The notes below the pieces were generated by a model. The model had not been told where the DNA came from. It was given only the letters and a program-made list of their open reading frames with translations, and did no database searches. Of a DNA stretch of 64,000 nucleotides, positions 8,934 through 17,366 are shown piece after piece; positions within the stretch are counted from its first letter, which is position 1, and each line of letters starts with the position of its first letter. Made by a program: the position numbers and the translations under genes. Source of the DNA: CALXOD01 sp964402715 (lineage in GTDB: Bacteria; Verrucomicrobiota; Lentisphaeria; Victivallales; Victivallaceae); NCBI GenBank assembly GCA_964402715.1, contig CAYODJ010000004.1:36341-100340 (forward strand), in the 5' to 3' direction.

Positions 8934-8964
8934 ATACTCTGGCACTGAAAAACGCGACTGTCAA
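8934..8964 (-). promoter_or_regulatory. trp operon promoter
   Basis: A perfect -35 TTGACA (8959-8964) with a -10 GAGTAT (8934-8939) at a 19-base spacing, or AGAGTA at 18. The spacing is longer than ideal, which could leave room for a repressor or weaken the promoter. The region 8708-9024 otherwise holds only the leader and attenuator. Confidence 0.6.
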
Positions 8965-9024
8965 ATCCGCAGGCGGGGAAATTTTTTCTTTTTTCAGCTT
9001 CCGGCGGCCGGACGCAGAGCCGGG

Positions 9025-9947
9025 CTAGAATCTGCGGTTCAACATGCGACGGATCGGCGTCTCCGCCCTGGAGCGCAGCGGCTCGGGCACGTCGATTTCG
9101 GCGCGGTTCTCCTCAAGGGAGCGCAGCACGTCGGGCAGCCGGATCAGCTTCATCTGCGGACAGACCGCCTGTCCGGTCAGCGGGATGAACCTCTTGCCGG
9201 GATTCTCCTTCTCCAGGCGGTGCAGAATCCCCACCTCGGTGGCGATGATGAACGTTTCTTTCGGCGACCGCCGCACATGCCTGAGAATGCCGCCCGTGCT
9301 GAGGGCGTGATCCGCCATCGCGGTCACCTCCGGAGGAGCCTCGGGATGGATCAGCAACTCGGCGTCGGGGAATTCCCGCCGGCGGCGCTCCACCATGCCG
9401 CATGTCATGCGCTGATGCACCGGGCAGAAGCCGTTCCAGCACGTCACGTTCCGTCCGGCGAGTCCGGCGCAATGCCGTCCGAGATTCCGGTCCGGCACGA
9501 ACAGAATCTCCGAATCCGGAGGCAGCATCCCGATCATCTCCGCGGCGTTGGCGCTGGTCACGCACAGATCGCATTCGGCCTTGACCGCCGCCGTGCTGTT
9601 GACGAAACCGCCAGCATCCCCGGACGCCCGGCCTTGGCGCACCGGACCGCCTCCGCGTCGATCATGTCCGCCATCGCGCATCCCGCATCCTCCGCCGGCA
9701 GCAGAACCGTCTTGTCCGGCGAGAGGATCTTGGCGGTCTCCGCCATGAAACGCACGCCGCAGAAGACGATCACGTCGGCGTCGGCGTCCGCGGCGCGCAC
9801 GGCCAGCTCCAGCGAATCGCCGCAGAAATCGGCGACGTCCTGAACCTCGCCCAGCTCGTAGTTGTGCGCCAAAATCACCGCGTTCCGCTCCCTGCGGACG
9901 CGGTCAATCCTCCCGCGGATCTCGTCGTCGTTCATCTGTCCGTTCAT
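9025..9947 (-). pseudogene. nadA: Quinolinate synthase, interrupted by a one-base frameshift
   Basis: NadA condenses iminoaspartate with dihydroxyacetone phosphate to quinolinate for NAD synthesis, using a [4Fe-4S] cluster. The N-terminal third (from 9947) ends out of frame just after GRPGML, and the remainder continues in another frame from GGFVNSTAAVKAECDLC. Joining them near 9608-9620 needs one extra base and gives 307 residues, the normal length. All cluster cysteines are present: FCGVRFMAETAKIL, WNGFCPVH and AVCPQMKLI. The rest is well conserved, so this is either a sequencing or assembly error or a recent mutation; I see no slippery heptamer for programmed frameshifting. It starts seven bases after pheT and is probably cotranscribed. 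The start could also be the ATG at 9935. Confidence 0.88.
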
Positions 9948-9954
9948 TTCGGAA

Positions 9955-12354
9955 TCAGCGCAGCTCGACCTTGAGCTCGCGGGCCAGACGTCCGCGGAGC
10001 CGTTCGCACGCGGCGTTCACCTCGCCGTCGGTCAGCGTGCGCTCCGCGTGGCGGAAGGTCAGCTGATACGCCATGCTCTTGCGCCCGGGTCCGAGCGTCT
10101 TTTCGTCGGTGAAGATGTCGAACAGTCTGACCGACTCGAGGTTCTTCAGCCCGGCGCCGCGGATGAACCCGACCACAGCCGCATGCTCCAGTCCGTCGTC
10201 CGCCACGAACGCGACGTCGCGGCTGACCGACGGGAACTGCGACGGCTCGCGGTAACGGACGTCCCGTCTTCCGACGGCCAGCAGCCCGTCCACGTCGACC
10301 AGCGCCGCGAAGACCGCGTACGGCGTGCGCCACGACCGCGTCAGCTTCGCCGGCAGCTGCCCCAGACGGGCGATCCGGCGTTTCCCGACCGACGCCACGA
10401 CGGACGTCCCCGGTTCGAAGCTCGGATCGTCGACGGGCTCGAAAACGCAGCGATCCGCGCCCCGCTGCTCCAGCCAGCTCTCCAGCAGTCCCTTGAGATC
10501 GTAGAAGTCGTACAGCTCATCCAGCTCCCCGGAGTAGCGTTCCGGATGCTTCCTGCCGGTGAGAGCGATGCAGCATTCGTAGCGCTCCTCCGGATACAGC
10601 TCCGCGTCGGCGCAGAAGACTTTCCCCAGCTCGAACAGCCGCAGATCCAGACTGCGTCTCGCCACGTTGCGCTCGACGGTTCCGAGCATCCCCCCCAGAA
10701 GCGAGGGACGCATGAACACGAGATCCGAGCTGACCGGATTCTTCAGCGTCACCAGATCGCCGGCGTCGAAGCGCGAGTCGCACAGCGCGGACTTCCTGTC
10801 GACCATGCTGTAATGCACGCATTCGTCCAGTCCGTGTCCGACGAGCTCGTCTCTCAGCTGCTGATGTCTCCAGTACACGTCGTCGGCCATGGAGGACACC
10901 GCCTTGCAGACCACCGGACGCACCGGTATGGCGTCCAGCCCGTGGATGCGCGCCACCTCCTCCGCGAGGTCGGCCTCTCGTTCCAGATCCGGCCGGAAAA
11001 GCGGCGCCTCGACCGTGCACCCGTCCTCCCGCAGATCCGTGACTTTCAGATGCAGACGGCGGAAGATGTCCACCATGTCGCCGTCGGCGACGTCCACGCC
11101 GATGAGTCCGCGCACGCGTCCGAAGCGGCAGACGATCCTCTTCGGCTCGGGCCGCCCCGACGACACCTCGAACCGGTCCGTCGCCTCCCTCCCGTCCGCG
11201 ACCTGCATGATCAGCTGCGCCGCCCTGTCGGAGGCGTAGGCCGCCATGTCGTAGTCCACTCCCCGTTCATAACGGTACGAGGCGTCGCTGGAAATCGCCA
11301 GCTCCCTGGCGGTCGCGCGGATCGACGACGGACGGAACACGGCGCTCTCCAGCAGGATGTCGACGGTCCGGTCGGATATGCCGCTGTACTCGCCGCCCAT
11401 GATTCCAGCGAGAGCCATGGGCTTCTCCCCGTCGGCGATCACCAGATGCCGGGGCGACAGCTCGCGGAGCACGCCGTCGAGCGTCACGATGGTCTCCCCG
11501 GCGCGGGCGCGCCGCACCACCACCCGCCCCCCGGCGAGCAGATCGAGATCGAACGCGTGCAGCGGCTGTCCGAGCTCCATGAGAATGAAGTTGGTCACGT
11601 CGACCACATTGTTGATCGGACGCAGTCCGACGGAGCAGAGCCGCTCCTTCAGCCAGTCCGGGCTCTCGCCGACCCTGACTCCGCGGATGACCCGGCCGAT
11701 GTATCTCGGACACAGCTCCGGCTCCTCCACCGAGACCAGATCCGGGGGAGCGGGCACGGTCGGCGGAAGAACGACCTCCGGCAGACGCGGGACGACGTTC
11801 AGCAGACAGCCGACGTCCCTGGCCACTCCCCAGTGCGACAGCAGGTCGGGACGGTTCGGGGTCACCTCCACCTCGATGCAGCTGTCGCCGGGATAGAGCT
11901 TCTCCAGCGGCGTCCCCGCCGCGACCGCGTCGTCGAGAATCATGATGCCGCTGTGATCGTCGTTCAGGCCGAGTTCGCGTCCGCTGCAGAGCATGCCGCA
12001 GGAGTCGACGCCCCTCAGTCTGGTCTTCCTGATGACCAGCCTCCCCTCCGGAGCGTCGAACACCGTGCCCACGGTCGCCAGCGGAACGGTCCTGCCCGCG
12101 TCGCAGTTCGGAGCTCCGCAGACGACCTGCAGCTCCCGCTCTCCGTCGAACACCCGGCAGACCGACAGATGATCGGAGCCGGCGTGCGGCGCGCGCTCCA
12201 GAATTTTCGCCGCCACCACTCCGCGCGGCACGCGCCGCGAGGTCGTCACCGCCTCCACCTCGATGCCCGCCATGGTCAACTTGCCGCAGAGCGTCTCCAG
12301 ATCGCAGTCCACGGTCACATACTGCGCCAGCCAGTCGCGCGAAATCTTCATCAT
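9955..12354 (-). CDS. pheT: Phenylalanyl-tRNA synthetase beta subunit
   Basis: 799 residues, normal for the bacterial beta subunit, which forms an alpha2beta2 enzyme with PheS. The order of parts is standard: an N-terminal EMAP-like tRNA-binding domain (about residues 40-150, with LQVVCGAPN), B3/B4 and B5 domains in the middle, and a C-terminal anticodon-binding ferredoxin-like domain starting at PSVSRDVAF. Two adjacent ATGs occur at 12354 and 12351; AAGGA precedes the first. It begins 14 bases after the pheS stop. Confidence 0.97.
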   Translation of the reverse strand: MMKISRDWLAQYVTVDCDLETLCGKLTMAGIEVEAVTTSRRVPRGVVAAKILERAPHAGSDHLSVCRVFDGERELQVVCGAPNCDAGRTVPLATVGTVFDAPEGRLVIRKTRLRGVDSCGMLCSGRELGLNDDHSGIMILDDAVAAGTPLEKLYPGDSCIEVEVTPNRPDLLSHWGVARDVGCLLNVVPRLPEVVLPPTVPAPPDLVSVEEPELCPRYIGRVIRGVRVGESPDWLKERLCSVGLRPINNVVDVTNFILMELGQPLHAFDLDLLAGGRVVVRRARAGETIVTLDGVLRELSPRHLVIADGEKPMALAGIMGGEYSGISDRTVDILLESAVFRPSSIRATARELAISSDASYRYERGVDYDMAAYASDRAAQLIMQVADGREATDRFEVSSGRPEPKRIVCRFGRVRGLIGVDVADGDMVDIFRRLHLKVTDLREDGCTVEAPLFRPDLEREADLAEEVARIHGLDAIPVRPVVCKAVSSMADDVYWRHQQLRDELVGHGLDECVHYSMVDRKSALCDSRFDAGDLVTLKNPVSSDLVFMRPSLLGGMLGTVERNVARRSLDLRLFELGKVFCADAELYPEERYECCIALTGRKHPERYSGELDELYDFYDLKGLLESWLEQRGADRCVFEPVDDPSFEPGTSVVASVGKRRIARLGQLPAKLTRSWRTPYAVFAALVDVDGLLAVGRRDVRYREPSQFPSVSRDVAFVADDGLEHAAVVGFIRGAGLKNLESVRLFDIFTDEKTLGPGRKSMAYQLTFRHAERTLTDGEVNAACERLRGRLARELKVELR

Positions 12355-12368
12355 GCACCGTTCCTTGA

Positions 12369-13388
12369 TTAGAATTGTCTGAGGAAACGCACGTCGTTCT
12401 CGTAGAAATACCGCAGATCGCCGATCCGGTATCGCAGCATCGCCAGCCGTTCTATGCCCAGACCGAAGGCGAATCCGGACCAGATCTCGGGATCGTACCC
12501 CACGTTGCGCAGCACGTTCGGATCGACCATGCCGGCTCCGGCGATCTCGATGTAGCCGGAGTTCTTGCAGACCGGACACCCTTTCCCGTCGCACATTATG
12601 CAGGAGAAATCGTACTCCACGCTCGGTTCGGTGAACGGAAAGAAATGGGGGCGGAGCCTGATGCGCACCCTGGGTCCGAACATCTCGACCGCGAACTTCT
12701 GCAGCACGCTCTTCAAATCCGACATCGAGACGTCCCGGTCGACCGAGAGTCCCTCTATCTGATGAAAATTCATTCCGTGAGTCGCGTCCGGCGTGTCCCT
12801 GCGGTACACGCGGCCGGGGGCGACAACGCGCACCGGCGGAGACTGCGACTCCATGACGCGGATCTGGACGGGGCTGGTCTGGCTGCGCAGAATCCTCCCG
12901 TCGGAAAAATAGAAAGTGTCCTGCTCGTCGCGCGAGGGATGATCGTCCGGAGTGTTCAGCGCGTCGAAGTTGTGATACACGTCCTCGATTTCCGGTCCCC
13001 CGGCCACGATGAACCCCATCCGCCGGAAAATGGCCACGCATTCGTCGGCGACGATGTTGATCGGGTGCTTGTGCCCGACCGGCCACCGGCGGCCCGGCAG
13101 GGTCAGATCCCGTTTTCCGGCGGTCCCCTCCGGCGCGGCCGCGAGCCGCCGGACGGCGTCCTCTATCATCGCCCGGATCCTCGCGCGGCCGGCGTTGAAC
13201 GCCGCGCCGGTCTCCCGGCGCTCCTCCGCCGGCACCGCGCCCATCTCCCTGCTGAGCGCGGGGAAAAGACCGTTGCGGCCGATCCATCTGATCCTGAGCT
13301 GCTCGACCTCCGCCGGAGTCGCGGCCGCGGCGAGCAGCCCCGCCGCCTCGTCCAGCGCCGCGTTGATTTTCTCGACAATCGCGTTCAT
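12369..13388 (-). CDS. pheS: Phenylalanyl-tRNA synthetase alpha subunit
   Basis: 339 residues. The N-terminal coiled-coil arm (about 1-90) is followed by the class II catalytic core, with motif 2 around APGRVYRRDTPDATH and motif 3 at GFAFGLGIERLAML. A short Cys-rich insert (CIMCDGKGCPVC), usual in bacterial PheS, is present. An open frame reaches upstream to 13505, but MNAIVEKINAAL at 13388 fits the family start and the upstream part overlaps a terminator. pheS follows rplT after a strong intrinsic terminator. Confidence 0.97.
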   Translation of the reverse strand: MNAIVEKINAALDEAAGLLAAAATPAEVEQLRIRWIGRNGLFPALSREMGAVPAEERRETGAAFNAGRARIRAMIEDAVRRLAAAPEGTAGKRDLTLPGRRWPVGHKHPINIVADECVAIFRRMGFIVAGGPEIEDVYHNFDALNTPDDHPSRDEQDTFYFSDGRILRSQTSPVQIRVMESQSPPVRVVAPGRVYRRDTPDATHGMNFHQIEGLSVDRDVSMSDLKSVLQKFAVEMFGPRVRIRLRPHFFPFTEPSVEYDFSCIMCDGKGCPVCKNSGYIEIAGAGMVDPNVLRNVGYDPEIWSGFAFGLGIERLAMLRYRIGDLRYFYENDVRFLRQF

Positions 13389-13459
13389 ATCCGTCTGTGT
13401 CTCCGTGGCCGTCCAGGCCGGTTCCGGCGGACGGTTGCACCGCCGTGAAACGTGAAAAT

Positions 13460-13509
13460 AAAAAAACAGCTTGACAGGAGGTGAAAAAAATCCACCCGCC
13501 TTCAAGCTG
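13460..13509 (-). terminator. Intrinsic terminator between rplT and pheS
   Basis: On the minus strand CAGCTTGA pairs with TCAAGCTG over eight bases. An inner AGG/CCT and GGTG/CACC stem extends the hairpin, and seven T follow at once. It lies 23 bases after the rplT stop and about 70 bases before pheS. It either ends the infC-rpmI-rplT unit or acts as a pheST attenuator. I found neither a Phe-rich leader peptide nor a clear separate pheS promoter. Confidence 0.85.
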
Positions 13510-13531
13510 CTGCGCGACGGAACCGCCGTCG

Positions 13532-13882
13532 TCAGACCCGGGTGGTCTTCTCCACCAGAGCCTTGAACTCCTGCGGTTCGGCGACGGCCAGATCCGCCAG
13601 AACCTTCCGGTTCAGCTCGATCCCCGCCTTCTTGAGTCCGTTCATGAACTTGCTGTAGTTGGTGTCAAGCGCGCGGCACGCGGCGTTGATGCGGACCACC
13701 CACAGCGCGCGGTACTGCCGCTTCTTCTGCTTGCGGCCGCGGTAGGCGTGAACCATGGCCTTGTCCACGGCGTCGTACGCAGTGCGGATGTTCTTGCTGC
13801 TGTTGCCGTAAAAACCCTTGGCCCGCTCCAGAACCCGCTTGCGGCGCTTGCGCGACGGAACGGCGTAAGTAACCCTCGACAT
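13532..13882 (-). CDS. rplT: Ribosomal protein L20
   Basis: 116 residues, normal length. The N-terminal basic extension (SRKRRKRVLERAKGFYG) that threads into 23S rRNA is present, followed by the globular domain. GGAGGTGAGG lies directly before the ATG. L20 is the last gene of infC-rpmI-rplT. In several bacteria it represses this operon by binding a leader RNA; no such site was recognised here. Confidence 0.98.
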   Translation of the reverse strand: MSRVTYAVPSRKRRKRVLERAKGFYGNSSKNIRTAYDAVDKAMVHAYRGRKQKKRQYRALWVVRINAACRALDTNYSKFMNGLKKAGIELNRKVLADLAVAEPQEFKALVEKTTRV

Positions 13883-13902
13883 ATATCCTCACCTCCGGTC
13901 GG

Positions 13903-14103
13903 TTAGAGTCCGTACGGCAGCGCCGCCTTGATGCGGCTGCTCTCGGCGGCGGACACGGCCCCGTCCTGACCCAGCCGGCGTCTGCGCTTGGCGTTCTTTC
14001 CGGTCATCAGATGACGGGCGCCCGCCTTGTTGTGGCGGAACTTGCCGGTTCCGGTCATCTTGAGCCGCTTCGCGGCACATTTCCTCGTCTTCAGCTTGGG
14101 CAT
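13903..14103 (-). CDS. rpmI: Ribosomal protein L35
   Basis: 66 residues, very basic, with the conserved start MPKLKTRKCAAKRLKMTGTG and the RHLMTGKNAKRRR segment. GGGAGAA precedes the ATG. It sits between infC and rplT, the standard order in bacteria. Confidence 0.97.
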   Translation of the reverse strand: MPKLKTRKCAAKRLKMTGTGKFRHNKAGARHLMTGKNAKRRRRLGQDGAVSAAESSRIKAALPYGL

Positions 14104-14190
14104 CGTTGCGTTTCTCCCGTGTGACAGTGTTGATGTTCCGTCTCCGCCCCGTCGGCCGATGCCAGCCGATCGCGGCGCACGCCCCCGGCC

Positions 14191-14700
14191 CTATTTGGGG
14201 GCGAAATTGACCGTGATGTTGCGTCCGAGCAGTTTCGGAACGCCGTCCGCCTCTCCGTAGGGAGCCAGATCCACCAGAATCCGATCCATGAGCCCGAAAG
14301 CCAGATCCTGATGCGCCATCTCCCTCCCCCGCAGAGCCAGAGTGATCTTTAATCTATACCCTTTGCCGAGAAATTCAAGGGTGCGCTTTATCTTTATGTC
14401 GTAGTCGTTCCTGTCGACGTTGATGTGAAACTTGACCTCTTTGAGCTTCTGCGCGAGCGCGTTCCTGCGCTGCGCCTTCTGACTCTTCTTCTGCTCGTAC
14501 TGCAGTTTTCCGAAATTCATGACGCGCACGACCGGAGGCACGGCGCGCTCCGACACCAGCACCAGATCCAGACCCGCCCCGCGCGCCAGCTCATGCGCGC
14601 GCGCCAAAGGAACGACGTCCAGCTGTTCCCCGTCGGCTCCGATCAGCCTGACCTTCTCCGCGGAGAACGACCGATCCCCCTGTTTCAGCAGCTTAGCGAT
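14191..14700 (-). CDS. infC: Translation initiation factor IF-3, likely ATC start
   Basis: About 169 residues if translation starts at the ATC at 14700. IF-3 binds the 30S subunit and rejects non-AUG starts. The two-domain layout is complete: N-domain with KVRLIGADGEQ, a basic linker, and C-domain with VKFHINVDRNDYD and LALRGREMAHQ. The only canonical in-frame start upstream is a GTG at 14766 with no ribosome-binding site, which would add 22 poorly conserved residues. By contrast AGAAGAGGTG sits five bases before the ATC. E. coli infC uses AUU for autoregulation, so a rare start is plausible. Confidence 0.9.
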   Translation of the reverse strand: MAKLLKQGDRSFSAEKVRLIGADGEQLDVVPLARAHELARGAGLDLVLVSERAVPPVVRVMNFGKLQYEQKKSQKAQRRNALAQKLKEVKFHINVDRNDYDIKIKRTLEFLGKGYRLKITLALRGREMAHQDLAFGLMDRILVDLAPYGEADGVPKLLGRNITVNFAPK

Positions 14701-14715
14701 AGCAACACCTCTTCT
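14701..14715 (-). promoter_or_regulatory. Ribosome-binding site that sets the infC start
   Basis: The minus strand reads AGAAGAGGTG (14706-14715), then TTGCT, then the ATC codon. No ATG, GTG or TTG lies in frame at ribosome-binding distance, so this site argues for non-canonical initiation. Confidence 0.65.
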
Positions 14716-14779
14716 TTGTACCCTGATCTGACGCGAACGGAGGCCGCGCCGCCGCGCGGCCGGCACCGGCTACTATAAT

Positions 14780-16510
14780 TTAACAAAACTTATTATCAAC
14801 TTCTATTTTCATTTTTTCCATCAATTGCTCGGGAGTGAACGACCCCAGCTCGCCCTCCCTGCGGCTGCGCACCGAAAAAGTCCCCGTCTCCGCCTCCTGA
14901 GGCCCGACCACCAGGATGTAGGGGACGCGGTCGTGGCGCGCGTCCTTGATTTTCGCGCCGAGGCTGGCCGGCCGTCTGTCCAGCTGAGCGCGGAAGCCGC
15001 CCCCGCGCAGCTGCTGCAGCCGCTCCTCGGCGCAGTCGATCTGGCGCTCGGAGATCGGCAGGACGCGCGCCTGTTCCGGAGCCAGCCACAGCGGGAACGC
15101 CCCGGCGTACTGCTCTATGAGGATGCCGAAGAAACGCTCCAGCGATCCGAACAGGGCGCGGTGCACCATGTACGGCTGATGCTTTCTCCCGTCCTCGCCG
15201 ACATAGCTCATGTCGAAGCGCTCCGGGAGATTGAAGTCGAACTGAATCGTGGTCGTCTGCCACTCGCGGCCTATCGCGTCCTTGATCTTCAGATCGATCT
15301 TCGGACCGTAGAACGCGCCGCCCCCCTCGTCGACCTCGCAGCCGAGGCCGCACTCGCGCACCGCGTTCTCCAGGGACGAGAGCGCCTGCGCCCAGCGGGC
15401 CGGATCGCCGACCGCCTTGGCCGGACGGGTGGCGAGATACGCCTTGATCTCCTTGAACCCGAAGTCCTTCCACACGGCGAGGCTGAAGCGCAGAACCTCG
15501 GAGATTTCCGGTCCGATCTGCTCCGGCGTGCATATGATGTGCGCGTCGTCCTGCGTGAAGCCGCGCACGCGCAGCAGCCCGTGCAGAACGCCGGACTTCT
15601 CGTACCGGTAGACCGTCCCCAGCTCGGCCCAGCGGAGCGGCAGCTCGCGGTACGACCGCAGCTTCGAACGGTATATCTCGATGTGGAACGGACAGTTCAT
15701 CGGCTTGACGAAATAATCCTTCTCGTCGATCTGCATCGGAGAGTACATGCTGTCGTGGTAGAACGACAGATGTCCGGAAGTCTCCCACAGCACGCTCTGC
15801 CCGATGTGCGGCGTGTACAGCAGCTCGTACCCGTTGCGGTAGTGCTCCTCCCGCCAGTACGTCTCGATGAGATTGCGGACGAACGCCCCCTTGGGCTGCC
15901 ACAGCACCAGACCCGGGCCGACGTTCTCGGAGAAGCAGAAAAGCCCGAGCTCCTGCCCCAGACGGCGGTGATCCCGCTTCTGCGCCTCCTCCAGCTGGCG
16001 GAGATAACTCTGCAGCTCCTCGTCCGTGGCGAAGGCCGTGCCGTAGATGCGCTGCAGCATCGGATTCTTCTCGTCGCCGCGGAAGTACGAGCCGGCGACC
16101 GACAGCAGCTTCACCGCGCCGATCCGTCCGGCGTGATCCACGTGGGGACCGCGGCAGAGATCCACGAAGCCGCCGCTGCGGTAGAAGCTGATCACCGCGC
16201 CCTCCGGAACATCCGCCAGGCGCTCCAGCTTGAACGTCTGCCCCTGCTCGCGCAGCATCCGCTCCGCGTCCTCCCGCGAGGATTCGAAGCGTTCGAAAGG
16301 CACTTTCGCGGCAATCATCTTCCTCATGATCCGTTCGATGGCGCGGAGATCGTCCGGAGTAAGACGCCGTTCCAGATCGAAATCGTAGTAGAAACCGTTT
16401 TCCGTAGCCGGACCGATGTCGAATTTCGCCGTCGGAAACAGCTGTTTGACCGCCGCCGCCATCACATGCGCCGCGCTGTGCCGAATGGTGTCCAAGCCGT
16501 ATTCGCTCAT
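14780..16510 (-). CDS. thrS: Threonyl-tRNA synthetase lacking the TGS domain
   Basis: 576 residues, about 60-65 fewer than the E. coli type. The protein begins directly at the editing domain (HSAAHVMAAAV and later CRGPHVDHAG), so the N-terminal TGS domain is absent. The catalytic core shows MNCPFHIEIY, GGAFYGPKID and MVHRALFGSLERF, with Cys and His residues expected to bind zinc, followed by the anticodon-binding domain. GGAAGGTG eight bases before the ATG at 16510 supports this start; the frame extends only 16 codons further upstream, which cannot hold a TGS domain. It probably has its own promoter and leads into infC. Confidence 0.95.
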   Translation of the reverse strand: MSEYGLDTIRHSAAHVMAAAVKQLFPTAKFDIGPATENGFYYDFDLERRLTPDDLRAIERIMRKMIAAKVPFERFESSREDAERMLREQGQTFKLERLADVPEGAVISFYRSGGFVDLCRGPHVDHAGRIGAVKLLSVAGSYFRGDEKNPMLQRIYGTAFATDEELQSYLRQLEEAQKRDHRRLGQELGLFCFSENVGPGLVLWQPKGAFVRNLIETYWREEHYRNGYELLYTPHIGQSVLWETSGHLSFYHDSMYSPMQIDEKDYFVKPMNCPFHIEIYRSKLRSYRELPLRWAELGTVYRYEKSGVLHGLLRVRGFTQDDAHIICTPEQIGPEISEVLRFSLAVWKDFGFKEIKAYLATRPAKAVGDPARWAQALSSLENAVRECGLGCEVDEGGGAFYGPKIDLKIKDAIGREWQTTTIQFDFNLPERFDMSYVGEDGRKHQPYMVHRALFGSLERFFGILIEQYAGAFPLWLAPEQARVLPISERQIDCAEERLQQLRGGGFRAQLDRRPASLGAKIKDARHDRVPYILVVGPQEAETGTFSVRSRREGELGSFTPEQLMEKMKIEVDNKFC

Positions 16511-16529
16511 TTTATACGCACCTTCCCCA

Positions 16530-16558
16530 ACTGTAGTCCATAGGAATGTTGTCCACAA
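16530..16558 (-). promoter_or_regulatory. Possible thrS promoter
   Basis: -35 TTGTGG (16553-16558) and -10 TACAGT (16530-16535) with a 17-base spacer. It lies 20-50 bases upstream of thrS in the gap after rnhB. Confidence 0.45.
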
Positions 16559-16649
16559 GAGTTCATGAAACGCGAGCCGCCGCCCCGAAGCGCCGGCGGA
16601 AAAACCGAATCAATCCGCGCGGGAAGGCGTCCGGCGCGGCCCCCCCGGT

Positions 16650-17303
16650 TCAGAACAGTTCGCCCTGCTCGGCCGACGCCGACAGAGCCCGCACCGGGGC
16701 GAAACTCCTCCTGTGCAGGGCGCAGGGACCCAGACGCCGCAGCGCCTCCAGATGACGCTCCGTGCCGTAGCCCTTGTGCTCGGCGAAACCGTAGCCGGGG
16801 AATTCGGCGTCCGCCCTCGTCATCCACTCGTCCCGGTACACTTTCGCCAGAATGCTCGCGGCGGCGATCGAGGCCGACCTCGCGTCCCCCCCGACGAAAG
16901 CCAGCGACGGACACGGCAGGTACGGCACCGGCCGGCCGTCGATCAGCAGCAGATCCATGTCCGCGCCGAGATTCATCACCGCCTCGCGCATGGCGCGGTC
17001 CGTGGCGCGCAGGATGTTCAAGCGGTCGATTTCGGACGCGGAGACCTCGCCGACCGCCCAGCGCACGCCGGGAACCGCCAGCACCGCGTCGCGCATCGCC
17101 AGCCGCGTGCGGCCGTCGACCTGCTTGGAGTCATTGACCTCGGGCACGCGGGCACCGGACGGAAAACAGACGGCGGCGGCCACCACCGGCCCCGCCAGCG
17201 GCCCCCGCCCCGCCTCGTCCACGCCGGCGATGAGAACGAACCCCTCCGCGCGGAAACGCCTTTCCAGCGAGAGAAGCTCGTGATCCTCCGGCAGAAAATT
17301 CAT
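16650..17303 (-). CDS. rnhB: Ribonuclease HII
   Basis: 217 residues, normal length. It removes single ribonucleotides and RNA from RNA/DNA hybrids. The catalytic motif GVDEAGRGPLAGPVV, the NDSKQ segment and the later acidic SIAAASILAKVYRD region are present. GGAGG stands seven bases before the ATG at 17303. It follows rplS, a common arrangement. A second RNase H (HIII) is encoded at 40027-40938. Confidence 0.96.
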   Translation of the reverse strand: MNFLPEDHELLSLERRFRAEGFVLIAGVDEAGRGPLAGPVVAAAVCFPSGARVPEVNDSKQVDGRTRLAMRDAVLAVPGVRWAVGEVSASEIDRLNILRATDRAMREAVMNLGADMDLLLIDGRPVPYLPCPSLAFVGGDARSASIAAASILAKVYRDEWMTRADAEFPGYGFAEHKGYGTERHLEALRRLGPCALHRRSFAPVRALSASAEQGELF

Positions 17304-17366
17304 ACGCGCCCTCCGTGCTCCGGACGCCGACGCCGGGCGCGGATGCGGGACGGCTCCGTCCGCGGC

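Noticed and set aside
9605..9625. Programmed -1 frameshifting in nadA
   Set aside because: There is no slippery heptamer at the junction and NadA is not known to use frameshifting. A mutation or sequencing error is simpler.
9862..12372. 836-codon open frame on the plus strand
   Set aside because: It is antisense to pheT, which is fully conserved. The long frame is a by-product of GC-rich codon use and has Arg/His/Gln-rich, non-protein-like composition.
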